This document shows, in pieces, positions 38,998 to 51,766 of a DNA stretch of 64,000 nucleotides; within the stretch, counting starts at the first letter, position 1, and every line of letters begins with the position of its first letter. Below the pieces are notes generated by a model, which ran no database searches, was not told the DNA's origin, and worked only from the letters and a program-made list of their open reading frames with translations. Source of the DNA: Ecdyonurus torrentis. Taxonomy: Eukaryota; Arthropoda; Insecta; Ephemeroptera; Heptageniidae. The stretch spans positions 33,182,631-33,246,630 of the forward strand of contig OX439131.1 in assembly GCA_949318235.1 (NCBI GenBank). Reading direction: 5' to 3'. A program made the position numbers and the translations under genes.

Positions 38998-41900
38998 TAC
39001 ATCTTAACAGCTCCTCCCACAAAAACTGCTTCGTTAATCCATGCTATAGTATGCATTTACGTATCAAATTTTGTGAAAAGAGGTGTATATAAAAATTTAA
39101 AATTGTATGGATTTGTATGAAAAAAAAAAAAAATAAAATAAAACGTTTTAAAATTCTAATTTTGTAGCTAAATATAGAAAAAACAATAAACCACAGCAGT
39201 AAATTCGCAAAAAAAAAAAAAAAAAAAAAAAAAGTATGTTTAAAAGATTATGTTAAAACAGTATAAGCTGATGAAATGATTCAATTTTAGTATAGTGTGA
39301 CGTAGGAAAGATCTAAGTGTGACGTTTGGATGATACTTTAAGGTACATAAATGACAGGTATATACACGTATAGTATTAGAGTTGACGCACGTATGAGCAC
39401 TACAATGATGACGTCAGAGAAATATACTCTCGTCAGGTCTCTCGTGTGATAAACCTTGGAGAGAACTTAAAACACCAAACTTCAATCAAAACTTTAATTT
39501 CAAATAGACTAGTCTTTTTTTTTTTTTTTTAAATATTATTAATTATAAAGCAATTTAGAAATAAATAATAAAAAAAAAATCAATCTTATCGGTTCACTAG
39601 TTATAAATATACGTAGCAATTATACACAATATTTTTTTTTTTTTAGTATAGCGAGTGGTTCATAAATTTCTTTACCTGGTAAAATAAAAATTGAGCTCAA
39701 CGTATTAATAATATCAAAAAAAATAAAACTATACACATATAATAGGAAAATTTTGATTATTAAAGTTATTTTAAAATTATATCATTTCAAAATGTTTTAT
39801 TGATATAACAATTTTAACAATATATGAAATCAAAAATCACTCAACGGATCATAATTTTGTATAATATAGTGAATTACTATGTCATGTTAGAGTGCTGTTA
39901 AGTTTGTGTCAAAATTCAACCATTGTTTTAGTTTAGAAAACTCAAAAGGTCACAAGTGTAATCAATGGGAACAACAACAAAAAATCTCTCTTTGAATCTG
40001 TCATAATTGAGCGTTGCAGTTTATTATTATTATTATTTTATTTCATAGAAAGCAAAGGCGTAAAATGCACTTTTTAGTTACCAAATAGAATTATGTAATT
40101 TTTTTGTTTTCCCTTATTAGTTAACGTTTATACATAAATAAACACTTGCCAATCTTAAGCAAAATATTAAATACATCGATCGTGAAGTAAAAGTTAAGTT
40201 TTAGATAATGACATGCAAAAATCTAATAGATAAATTTATGAACTATTTATATGACAATGCCTATATAGTATGGAATCGTTTTAAATCAAATATTTAAAAA
40301 AATGTATTTTTTATTTACAAGTAAATTGCTTTATCAAAAAGCACCCAAAGTTATATTATTAACACGCATCACAATAAATTATTTATTGACTTAAATGCTG
40401 CAGTTAATTGAATATTAAAATTTATTGAATTTATATAAATTGGGTCAAAAATAGGGTTGAATATTGATGAGATAACAATACTCGGTAAGACATTAAAAGT
40501 CCACCGTTCTTATATCTATTATAATATAGAAGAATATAACGTTTTGTTACATAAAAAAAGAAAACAATAACTTTTTTGAAAAATTTTGCTTCAAATTATA
40601 TTTAATTTTTAAACTAATAAAAAAAAAAAGTGCTCATTTAAAAACAGCATAATTTGATTTTTTTTTTCTTTTTTTCTTTTTTGAACTCAGGTCTTGGATG
40701 CATATAAAGACTATGACAGGTGATATATAATAGATCACGAAATGTCACAGGCGAACAAGTCTTGATTATTTTATACCTGCAGTTTGATTGTTTTCACACG
40801 CACTCACTTCGAGTTGCATAGTGTGTGAAACTGAGATTGTTCGTCCATATAGCTGCATCTAATTCAACAGTAGCACAAGAGCCCAGTAAGTATTCAGGCA
40901 TGAAGTTATACGCACCGCGACACACCGCCAGAGAAACACGGGGTATATCATGCAGCTCAACTCTACATTTCAAATATATGCCACATTAAATTGATTAATA
41001 AAATTTGTGGCAATACTTTTTATATAGCTATACATAACACAAATTATTTGCGCGTGCTATAGAGATTATGTAACATAAAAAAAAGTGGTTTAAAAGTGAT
41101 GCTAATTAGTTTTTATTACGAAAATTTGTATTATATTGCTTGTAGCAAAAAATATATACATACAGTATATTACTAATATTTAAAACTTTTTTTCAGAATG
41201 GAATACATAATAATTCATGTACATATTTTTAAATATACCAAGATTGGTATACCTGTATTATATTAAAATTAAATGAAAAAAATATATTTTATTTATTAAA
41301 TTTTTTAATGGTATATAATATATGACCTCGTGCATGTCTTGGTCGTGGAGGTAGCTTTGAAGAGAGTAAATGTGCATTTCATTGATAAATTTATATTTCA
41401 ATTAACATTATTTAAATAATCAGCCTATATGTATAAAAAAAAAATAGCAAATCTCTTGACAAAGTTATGAAATTGCAATTTTTATTTCTAATTTTAACAT
41501 TTTAGACAGATTAGACTATTATACAATTTAAGATTTAAATATAACATAAACTATAATACAGACTATGAGTATATATAAATGATATCATGAATCTATTCTA
41601 TAACATTGCGCAAATGAAATTGTAACTGCGGTTATAAATTGAATTTTATAATTATATATATAAACAAAAAATAATAATTGTTACATGTATAGGTATATAT
41701 ATAAATGTATAGCGTGATGCCAAAAATTAATATTATATAGCATTGAAGCGCAACGTTAAATGTCCAAACCAAATGTGTTATTGAAAATTCGTGTACACTG
41801 ATTGTTGTTATCGTAATTACCATGCACCCCGTATATTATAAAGACCGCAACATGGAAGCACATATATATTTTCTATAATAGGGCAAGCAACTTTTCTTTT

Positions 41901-42487
41901 AAAGCATTTTCCTCTTCAGCAGATTGATATGTATTTTATATTTTTTCAATATTGTATAATATTTGTTTTTCTCCTATTATATATTAATTAATACTTTTCC
42001 TCATATACTCGAATAGAAAAAAAAAAAACTACATAATTGTTTAATTAGAGAATTGCAGTAGTATATAAGAATTAAACCACATTAAAAAAATAAAGGATGG
42101 CGTTCGTATTTTTTTACGCATCAAACCTTTTTAAATTCACTATATTTATATAATATAAGAACTATAATCATCATGGAAATTGTGCCAAAAGGAAAACCTC
42201 AAAAACATACAAATTCAAATAATAACGACTGCTTATGTATAGTTGATTGCACAAAATTCTGTGTAAACTTGATGAGAGGTTGGTCTTTGTCTCGATCGCT
42301 ATAGCGGGTGATTAACGCAGTCTTGGAAATGTGTCTGCTGATGGTATAAGGCGGGATATGTTTGCGATGAATGACCACACTTTGTGCAGGCGCGGGTGAC
42401 TATATGGTCAGCGAGACTATATAGATGACCCCAAGAGGTCACTTTTTACAGATACCATTACTGCATGACAATCGACCCTCTATGCCA

Positions 42488-42575
<88 letters not shown>
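42488..42575. repeat. (AT)n microsatellite
   Basis: About 85 bases of AT dinucleotides in intergenic DNA. Confidence 0.95.
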
Positions 42576-42578
<3 letters not shown>

Positions 42579-43554
42579 GAAAAATAAGAAGTGATATCGG
42601 AACAACCACCCGATATGTATTATAACACAGTTTTGAACATTGTAAGAGGAGTTACATATAATTTTTTTTTCTTTTAGAACTTAATGAATGATATACGAAG
42701 AAGCTATAATCTCATATTTCAAACTTTGCACATTTCATATTTGACTATGACGTAAATTTGATCAAGTTTTTTGGAACTATATGCATACGCATGTCATGTG
42801 TATATTAAAGTAAATCAAAGATATATCTTTGTATATTATTAAATATAATGTATAGATTCATAACGATGGTGCGTGTATGCAAAAATAATAATAACGACCC
42901 ACTATGGTTGATTATTATTTATTAAATTTTTTAAGGACCTTAAATATACGCATGCAGATCTATAAACGTAACAATAATTTGTAAAAATTCTTAATTTTTT
43001 ATATACACATGATTTTTAGATATAGAAATATATAGAGACTAAATAATATTTATTAAACATAACATTAACAAAAATAAGAAGTGCAATATTAAGTTGATTA
43101 AAAAATTATCATAATTATAGCTTAAAGTATTCCTCCTATATATACGTGTTTTCTTAATTATTATAATTCTATCTTTGAGTTTAATTGACAAGGTGATTGC
43201 ATGATGGTTCCTCTTTGCTGATGGCACTCGCTACTTACTAAGGTAACGGCACCCAGCACGTGAAGGGAAGTGTTACTTTTTTTTCTCTCTTCCTCTACTG
43301 CAAAAATTCTATATAGAAAAAAAAAAATATATTTATATAACACACCCTTTTCCTCAGAGACTCTGCAGGCGATGTAATTATAACATACAGGATATTAACA
43401 CTTTTGTCTCATCAAATTTAACCCGAATTAAAAAGCATCGGACACTCTTCATTATAAGTTGAACCACTATTGAAAAAACTTAGCTATAAAATTAATGTAT
43501 TGTAAACATATAAAATGCTACTAATAACTAATAAATTATTTCAAAATATTAGTA

Positions 43555-43800
43555 AGTTGTCATGACGTCATAATAAATGCGCTTCGATGCTATAATTGAG
43601 CAGCAAATAACATTGCGTAGCATAGGTACAAACGTGGGTTCTCGCTAATTTCTTTGGAAAATAAGTTGTTGTTTTTTGTCATTATTATGTTTCTTGCATA
43701 CTTGAAAACCTAATTCAACTGTTATCAGCATCAATGCTCTCAAAAAAACTGCTAATTATTTTTAAACTTGCAAAATGTGTCATTTTCCCATACTGGCCAT
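43555..43800 (-). mobile_element. MITE family F, distal part of an interrupted copy (reverse orientation)
   Basis: Read on the minus strand, this matches the middle and end of the F element at 50,846-51,150, including the shared words GAGAGCATTGATGCTG and TTCCAAAGAAA and the terminal GACGTCAT region. Its other end is found at 44,418-44,466 in the same orientation. A 0.6-kb insertion (E and F copies) therefore splits this older F copy. The outermost CACCCTA terminus is missing. Confidence 0.7.
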
Positions 43801-43812
43801 GTTTTTTATATA

Positions 43813-44103
43813 TAGACCCCTTGCAGATCCTTGCGCTTTGTCGCCATGTTTGTGGTGCCTAATGCATTGTCCAGCATAGGGAAAACATCATTTCTCTTAA
43901 TTTTTCACCAGAAAAAGAGTTTATTTCAACTGAACGAATTTTACTCATATTCTTCGAACTTATTAGGAGCTAGAAATAAGGCTTTGATTGAGGTTTGAAG
44001 CTTCTTTTGCTTTAAAAAAATAAAAATTACGTTTTTCCTATGCTGGCCTATGTATTCCTGACCAACAAAATGGCGGCTCTTAAATATAAGTGCAACCGGT
44101 CTA
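43813..44103 (+). mobile_element. MITE family E, copy 1 (about 290 bp)
   Basis: It begins TAGACCCCTTGCAGATC and ends GTGCAACCGGTCTA, so the TAGACC/GGTCTA ends are inverted and TA flanks are present. It aligns throughout with the copies at 50,693-51,294 and 54,140-54,432 (internal landmarks CAGCATAGGG, AACTGAACGAATTT, AAATGGCGGCTCTTAAATAT). No open reading frame is retained, so this is a non-autonomous MITE with probable TA target preference. Confidence 0.8.
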
Positions 44104-44412
44104 TAGGGTCTATGCATTCACGTTAAAGTCAACTCCATGCTGGATAACTCAATAACATGGGTGGCATAGGACAAAAAATCATTTTGCCAGTTTAAAAACA
44201 CTATGCAATATTTTTAAGAGCATTGATGCTGCAAATATGTTGAATTAGTATCTCAAGTATGTGAGAAAAATAACAATAACAAAAATATAAACCGATTTCC
44301 CAAAGAAAATTGGCTTAAATGAAGTTTGTCTTATGCTGAGCAAGCAATGTTATGCACTACTCCAGTATGGCCTCCAAGCGCAATAAATATGACGTCATCC
44401 GCATTCACCCTA
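44104..44412 (+). mobile_element. MITE family F, copy 2 (about 310 bp)
   Basis: The termini TAGGGTC and CACCCTA are inverted. The interior matches the F copy at 50,846-51,150 (CACGTTAAAGTCAAC, AAGAGCATTGATGCTG, CTTATGCTGAGCAA). It lies directly against the end of the E copy, sharing TATA at the joint, which suggests insertion at the E terminus. Confidence 0.75.
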
Positions 44413-44417
44413 TAGTA

Positions 44418-44466
44418 CTGTACTCACTTATGGCGTTGATTTTAACAGGAATGCAACCACCCTATA
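44418..44466 (-). mobile_element. MITE family F, proximal end of the interrupted copy
   Basis: On the minus strand this reads TATAGGGTGGTTGCATTC and on to GTGAGTAC, matching the first 50 bases of the F element. Together with 43,555-43,800 it forms one older F copy split by the E/F insertion. Confidence 0.65.
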
Positions 44467-45719
44467 GGATTACAATGCAACAAAAAAATCTTTAACATAA
44501 AAATATATAGCCTAAATATCGTCAATTCCATTTTTTTTTTTTTTTTTTTTCATGTTTAGCGTATACGTATAAAAATGTTAGCAATGTTTAAAATATGCAA
44601 TAAATTCAATTACATGAAAATTCAATGATTTTAACTGTTATAGATTTAAAAAATATACACATTGAAAATATTTTACCTTCCTACCAGAATTGTGAATAGG
44701 CCACATGTATAATTTACTTAAGCTTATATAATAAAATATGCGGTATAACGATATACCCATTTTAACAATATAAATATAAATTTTATGACATAAGCAATTA
44801 AAATATATTATTATGAGGTATTGTAAAAGTATGCGCTGCACAGAAATTCTAAGCAAATATATGCGCATGAAAGTAAAAACTATTTATCTCAATTAATTGC
44901 ATTGCTTACAATTTCTTAAACATTTTTATGTATGTATATTAACTTTATAACAAAATATAGAATTCAGATGTTTGTGTTACGCAATTGAAGGGAATTTTAT
45001 ATAATAATTAAATATATAAAATTGTCTTTTTCCTTTCAACGAAAAATATTCTTTATAACATTGACATACTCGCAACATGATTCATCTATACCTTTTTTCA
45101 TCAAATTGGTTGTTCCTGTAAACATAATATCAATTAATTGGTAATAATAAATATGGAGAAATTAAATTTTGTATTCTAAAAAGTTTGAATGTTTATTTAA
45201 TAAGTTTTTTTATTATTATTGTTATTCCTCACAAAAATAATTATTAAATATAAATAAAAGTTTAATCATATCATAACTTTACAAAATATTAGAATAAACC
45301 GTTATTTTAACATAAATATAAACAATTACTTGAATAGCAAAATTAATAATAATAATAAAAAAAAAATTAATAAAATATTTTGAAAGCCACTTCCACAGGT
45401 GCAAATGTGTGAACATGTTGTTTTTGAAAACACTTAATTTTGATTTTAAAACATATAGCTATTCAAAAGTTATGTTTATTGTTTTTAAAAAATTTATAAC
45501 GTGTCAAAATTGCTGATGTGAGCGCTAATTTTACCACTATTTTACATATTAAAAACGTACTTTCCCGTTTGTGTATTCTTATTTGATAAATAAAATTAAG
45601 ACTACTATTATTAAAACATTGGATTTTACAAGATAGAAATTTAAAGTGGTGATTTAGTTTAAAAATGCATTCAGGAAATGCGTCATCAAAAAATAATAAT
45701 AATAATAATAATAATAAAA

Positions 45720-45840
<121 letters not shown>

Positions 45841-47145
45841 ATAATAATGTAAGATAACAGGTTAGTAACTAAAGTAACTATAAATAAAGGTAAAGAAAAT
45901 TAGCTGACCATTTAAACTAATTATCTTTCATAACAATAATTATATACTACAGAAATTAATTTAACGTTGGAGACAATTTTTGTCATAAAACACGTTGAAG
46001 GGAAGATAAAAACATAAAAGTTATAAATAATATAGGGAAGTGTGGAAAGAATATTGAAAAAAATAAAATAAATCAAATAAATAAGTAAATAACTAAAAAG
46101 GCATTTTTTATATATATTAATAATTGATAAAAATTAAAATTATTATCTATTAAAATTTTAATGTTTATATATCACACTATATTTTATTATTATTTGAAAT
46201 CAAGGCTATATATTGGGGGAAAATATTAATTTAAATTTCTTATGACATATTTACTCAAAAAAAAAAAATCTTCATATTCGTTGCCTAATATATTCATTGA
46301 ACTATATTAGTATGTTGAATTTCATTTTAAGATGGAAAGATCGAGCAAACAAGAGAAGAGAGAGGACACAGAATATTATAATAATTGCAAGTGCCTGTCA
46401 TTAAATGTATAAGTTAAAAATGCTAGTGACTATCTTTACAAGAAATCAATGATTAGTAAATCATTACTTTGATCATATGAAAATTATTATATTATAGCAT
46501 TGTGAGCATATAGGCAAATAGGCAAGCAAATTTGTCCATACACAACGTGTATAAGCTGAAAAGGAGACAAATTTGTGAACTATATACTGTTGTATACAGT
46601 AAATGATTTTATATCAGAATTATTTGCATATGATGCGAGGAAATGCATGACATGTGTGACAATTCCATTTGTTATAAATCTTCAACTTTAAATTTTCCGG
46701 ATGGAAAAAGAGGAACTTCTTACTTCGCAGTGAGCATGCTTGGCTATTTCAGTGTTTGAGAATCATCCACTGATCACTGGTTTTTCCACTTGAGACGACT
46801 TGAGGCTCGAATCGAAACGCTTGGCAAAATGAGCCTCGGGCAATTTTGTTTTACTCTCGACACATTTTTATTCTACCTTGAGTACCTTTGCTCGCTGCAG
46901 TTGATCCCTCAGGCACTTTTGCCTTTGAGCCTATGAAATAAAATTTATGCCCTCCTCGATGTCTTAACAATGCCCTTCTTATTCTAATTGAATTACTCTT
47001 TGCCACAAAATTACTTATAAATCTAATCATAATTAAGTTCAAATTGAATATGTATAATGTATAATAATGTCAAATATATTTCGCAGGCAAAACATAATTT
47101 AAAAAATGTTAATGTTTATATTATATAATTATACGCACAATGGGA

Positions 47146-47181
<36 letters not shown>

Positions 47182-47440
47182 AATTTTGGATTTTAATATT
47201 TTGGTTTACAAACTTAAAGATTTGTAAGGATTTAACAAATTAATATTCTAATCAAAGCCTCCTTTGGTGTCTCTATATATAGCTGCGTACTGCATTCATA
47301 TCAGTATTATGTGTATTTCATAAATTATGGTCTTTGGTCCTTCATGCAACTTTGCAATATAGGCTATATAGCTAAATGGTATATCAAAATCAAGTAATGT
47401 GATTGGTAATAAATATAGCTTAAAGCCATGACGTTGCTTA

Positions 47441-47442
<2 letters not shown>

Positions 47443-47500
<58 letters not shown>
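47443..47500. repeat. (CT)n microsatellite
   Basis: About 58 bases of CT dinucleotides. A shorter (CT)n tract lies at 47,150-47,180. Confidence 0.95.
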
Positions 47501-47502
<2 letters not shown>

Positions 47503-48787
47503 TGTCCGAAGTCAAGCAATAATAACAAAGCCATTTCATGTTATAGGCAATTTGTAACTAGAAGATTTTTTTTATTAAACTCTCATTATAAAGTTAGAAT
47601 ATAAAAAAGTATATTTTATTATTATTATATATGAGTTGTAAAAAAATAAATATAAAATAAAATACAGTAGCAGAGTAGCGTAATTACTTTTTATACAGAG
47701 AGAGAGAGAGAGACGATCAGTGTACGAGAGAGAGACGATCAGTGTACAACAGAAGAGATCAGGTTCAGTGTTCTTAAACTTAAAAATAATACTTTATGAT
47801 ATACTAAAACATTAAAATAATAATGCCCCTCTCTGTGATGTGTCTTGCATGATTCTATCTTATTATTTTATACTGCGGATCTTTTTGTAATTTTTTTTTC
47901 TCTTCATATTCAACGTGATTTAATCAATAAATTTAGATGATGATTACGTCTAAATATACTTAGAAAAAAAGTATTTGGCATCATATTTTTCTCTGCAAAT
48001 TATATTTAAATTAAATATATGCTTTGTTCTCATTTGATATTTATATACAGGCACTGTATACGTATATAAAATTACTCAAGTAATTTTAGACGCGCTTTAG
48101 TTTCTTGCTTTGTTCTATTTTATTTTATTATTGGTGTATTATAAAGAAGATTATACAGAAATATTAAAAAAAAAAATTATATATTATATTGAATTATTGC
48201 ATTTAATGAGCAAATAAAACTTACATTTAATAGTTATTTGTACCATAACCAGAGAACATAATAATATATAGTAGATTTATATGGTATGAGTCAGAGAGGG
48301 AGACAACAAAAATAAATTAATGAATAAATAGGCGCAAAACTCTGATGTGACGTCTTAACTTTATAATATACCACCTTTTTTTATACTTTTTATTATAGAT
48401 ATATTTTATATATATATATAATTTTATATATTAGTTATATATCTAATTTATTTACTATATAATTAATAAGTCTCATGTAATATATATTAAACCCTTATTT
48501 TTAACGTAAAAACTATATTACGTGAAGAAAATTAAATTAAATACATTTTAAAGCTCATATTCCTGCTTAAATAAATAGTAATTTTTTCACACGTTTAGGA
48601 TATATGCTGTAAAATTTTAAGCCCGTAATATTGACTTGGCGCGTGTGTATCCTCTATTATTCCAAACGTATCTTAATTAAATGTAGAAATTAAAGGTGTG
48701 AAGTAATTTATTCATGTTAACTTTAATGCTAATTTATATTTTGAAAATAATTAAACAATAAAATGCTATTCAAATTCAAACGCAGCT

Positions 48788-48826
<39 letters not shown>

Positions 48827-48903
48827 CCCCATATATTATAGTTCCGATCTGACTTGAAGAAAAATTTAATTTCGATAACTCTATCTCAAAATAATAAAAC
48901 AGT

Positions 48904-49372
48904 GAGGAAGACTAATGATTTTTGGGACAGTATTTGAGCACATTTTTAGAAAGAGCATAATTAGTAGATTCTATTGACATCAATATTTACCTTTATTACT
49001 TAAATTTCAGCGATTAATTAATGATTTAAAAGTGGCGGCCACGCCCCCAAGAAGCCTGTGCCGTTAGTCATTTGTTTGAATTTGCAGCGGAGTCTGATGT
49101 TCTTCTGCAAATTTGGATACGAGATTTTAAATTTTACGCGAATTTTTAAATTCTCGTATCCAAATTTGCAAAAGAAGATCAGACTCCGCTGCAAATTCAA
49201 ACAAATGACTAACAGCACAGGCTTCTTGGGGGCGTGGCTGCCACTTTTAAATCATTAATTAATCGCTGAAATTTAAGTAATAAAGGTAAATATTGATGTC
49301 AATAGAATCTACTAATTATGCTCTTTCTAAAAATGTGCTCAAATGCTGTCCCAAAAATCATTAGTCTTCCTC
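48904..49372. mobile_element. Palindromic MITE upstream of TRMT61A
   Basis: The ends GAGGAAGACTAATGATTTTT and its complement (finishing at 49,372) bound two arms of about 230 bp, which meet near 49,138 with only a few unpaired bases. Arms differ by scattered substitutions (for example GCCGTTAG against CTAACAGC). Matching short peptides on opposite strands are symmetry shadows. It lies about 300 bp upstream of the TRMT61A start, so it may sit inside or next to the promoter. Confidence 0.85.
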
Positions 49373-49668
49373 GTTCTCCACTCGACTCTCCACTCCACGC
49401 ACGTTCACCGCGATTCTTCGCTACATTATTAGTCGTGTTTTCCAGCTAGTTATTATTTTAGACACTTTGGCAGCACTGCATAGATTAAGTATGTTTCCTA
49501 GCGGAGAAAAACCAAACTTTTTGAGTTTGCAGTACAGCATGCTCACTCAACAGCATCGAACAGCATGCTACTCGTTCTGTTTGCCAGCTGATCACGTAAA
49601 CATTATACCGGCAAGTCAACTTATTTGTTTTAGTTTTGACTATATCTATACACATTTAAAAGTAAATA
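49373..49668 (+). promoter_or_regulatory. Probable promoter/5' UTR of TRMT61A
   Basis: A GC-richer, non-repetitive stretch lies between the palindromic MITE and the ATG. No clear TATA box is seen, which is common for housekeeping genes. An open frame at 49,467-49,700 overlaps the true start out of frame and shows no homology. Promoter status is inferred from position. Confidence 0.4.
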
Positions 49669-50023
49669 ATGAGCTTCACAAAGTTAAAACGAGTTATTGA
49701 ACGCGGAGATACAATAATTCTTTATTTATCTGTAAATTCTATGTTTCCAATTAAAGTTGAACCTCAAATTATAAATCGTCGTGGTGATTTGGTGGACCAT
49801 GTTTTTCAAACTGTTTATGGTGCCCTGAGAGTTGCTGATTTGGAAGGACTTCGATATGGCAATAAAGTTAAATTGTCAAGAGGTTGGGGCTTTGCTCTGG
49901 CTCCAACCTGTGATCTTTGGACACTCAGTTTACCTCATCGTACACAGATCCTGTATAGCCCTGACATTGCGATGGTTCTTACACAACTGCAGTTAAAACC
50001 AGGCTCACGTGTCATTGAAGCAG
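49669..50023 (+). CDS. TRMT61A: TRMT61A exon 1
   Basis: Codes for residues 1-118 plus one base and ends ATTGAAGCAG before the donor GTATGA (phase 1). It carries the N-terminal beta-rich domain and the conserved [12 protein letters not shown] segment. The frame runs on to 50,067 only by read-through into the intron. Confidence 0.93.
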
Positions 50024-51303
50024 GTATGAGGGAAATCAGTTATATATATTCTTATAATGTGTTTTGATATCCTGATGACATGTTTTGCTAGTTTTCTAGT
50101 TTTTAAAGCCTCAAACCCTTTGGAAGAAAACAAAAATGTTGCAATTCTCCTACAAGTGCATAAGTTTAGGCTACATTTTTTCCTTCTTTTTTCAAAAGTG
50201 AAATAACTTAGTTTATTATGATTACAGGAACAGGCAGTGGATCTCTATCACATGCAATTTTACGCACAGTCAAACCCTGTGGATCTCTCCTGACCTTTGA
50301 TTTTCACGAAGATCGTGCCAAAGTAGCTCGGGAAGAATTTGAAAGTCATGGCTATACCTCCCCTCTAGTTACGGTGCTACATCGTGATGTGTGCAAGTTT
50401 GGATTTCAAGTAGACCACACAGAAAATGGAGCAGAAGACTTGAGCACCACAGAGGAGACTCCACTTCCAGAGTCCGAGCTAGTGGATGCTGTCTTTTTAG
50501 ATCTACCTCACCCATGGCTTGCTATACCTCATGCTAAGAAAATGATGAAGAATGGTATGCACAAATAAAATAATTTTGTTTATTTTTATTATTATTTAGT
50601 TCACCATATCTATATAAACTTGATGCAACACCAGCAGAGCCATCTTTCATAGTTTTTTCTCTGACGACGGCATTACACACTTCTTTTCTCTATAGACTCC
50701 TTGCACATTCTTGTGCTTTGTCACCATGTTTGTGGTGCCTAATGCATTGTTCAGCATAGGGGAAACATCATTTCTCCTAATTTTTCACACACAAAAAAAA
50801 AAAATATTTCAACTGAACGAATTTTTCTCATATTTTTTTAGCTTATAGGGTGGTTTCATTCATGTTAAAGTCAACGTCATAAGTGAGTACTAAATAACAT
50901 TGGTCGGTATAGGAAAATGGCACATTTTGTCAGTTTAAAAATACTTCGCAATTTTTTTGAGAGCATTGATGCTGTTAACAGGTTGAATTAGTACCTCAAG
51001 TATGCAAGAAAAATAATAATGACAAAAAAATAGATAATTTTCCAAAGAAAATAGCCAAAAACTACGTTTGTCCTATGCTGAGCAATGTTATTCATTGCTC
51101 AAGAAGAGCATCAAAAAGCACTCAGAATGACATCATGCGTACACACCCTATTAGGAGCTAGAAATAAAGACTTTGATTGAGGTTTGGAGCTTCTTTTGCT
51201 ATTAAAAAAAATAAAAATGACATTTTTCCTATGCTGATCTATATATTTCTGACCAATAAAATGGCGGCTCTTAAATATGAGTGCAACCGGTCTATTGGAC
51301 CGT

Positions 51304-51391
<88 letters not shown>

Positions 51392-51735
51392 GTGCTAGCA
51401 AGATTTTTACCAAGCTATGGGTCTCTCTTCACCATTGTAAAGGCCTTTGCTGGTTTCTCATATATATCCCCAATTAATCATACCTAACTGCAGTGATTTA
51501 TATCTCTTATTTCAAGTAGTTCCTAAATTGTAAAATTCAATTTTAGGAAGAAAAAAACATTGCATTTAGGATCAATATTAAAGTACCAGCTAGTGGCCTT
51601 ACCACAGTAGAGGTTCTATTTCTAGATGGATTTCTATCCTTTTCCTTCAGATAAACAATTATTTTCTAGCACATAAAAATACATACATACATACATACAT
51701 ACATACATACATACATACATACATACATACATACA

Positions 51736-51766
<31 letters not shown>

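Noticed and set aside
40691..40719. 29-nt block VLDAYKDYD with a strong polypyrimidine acceptor and a GT donor
   Set aside because: It is isolated, with no neighbouring exon or known protein; it is likely chance in T-rich DNA.
46700..47042. GC-richer patch with a 63-residue minus-strand frame and a GATTCGAGCC word
   Set aside because: No paired A box and no protein domain; possibly a decayed repeat, but not supportable.
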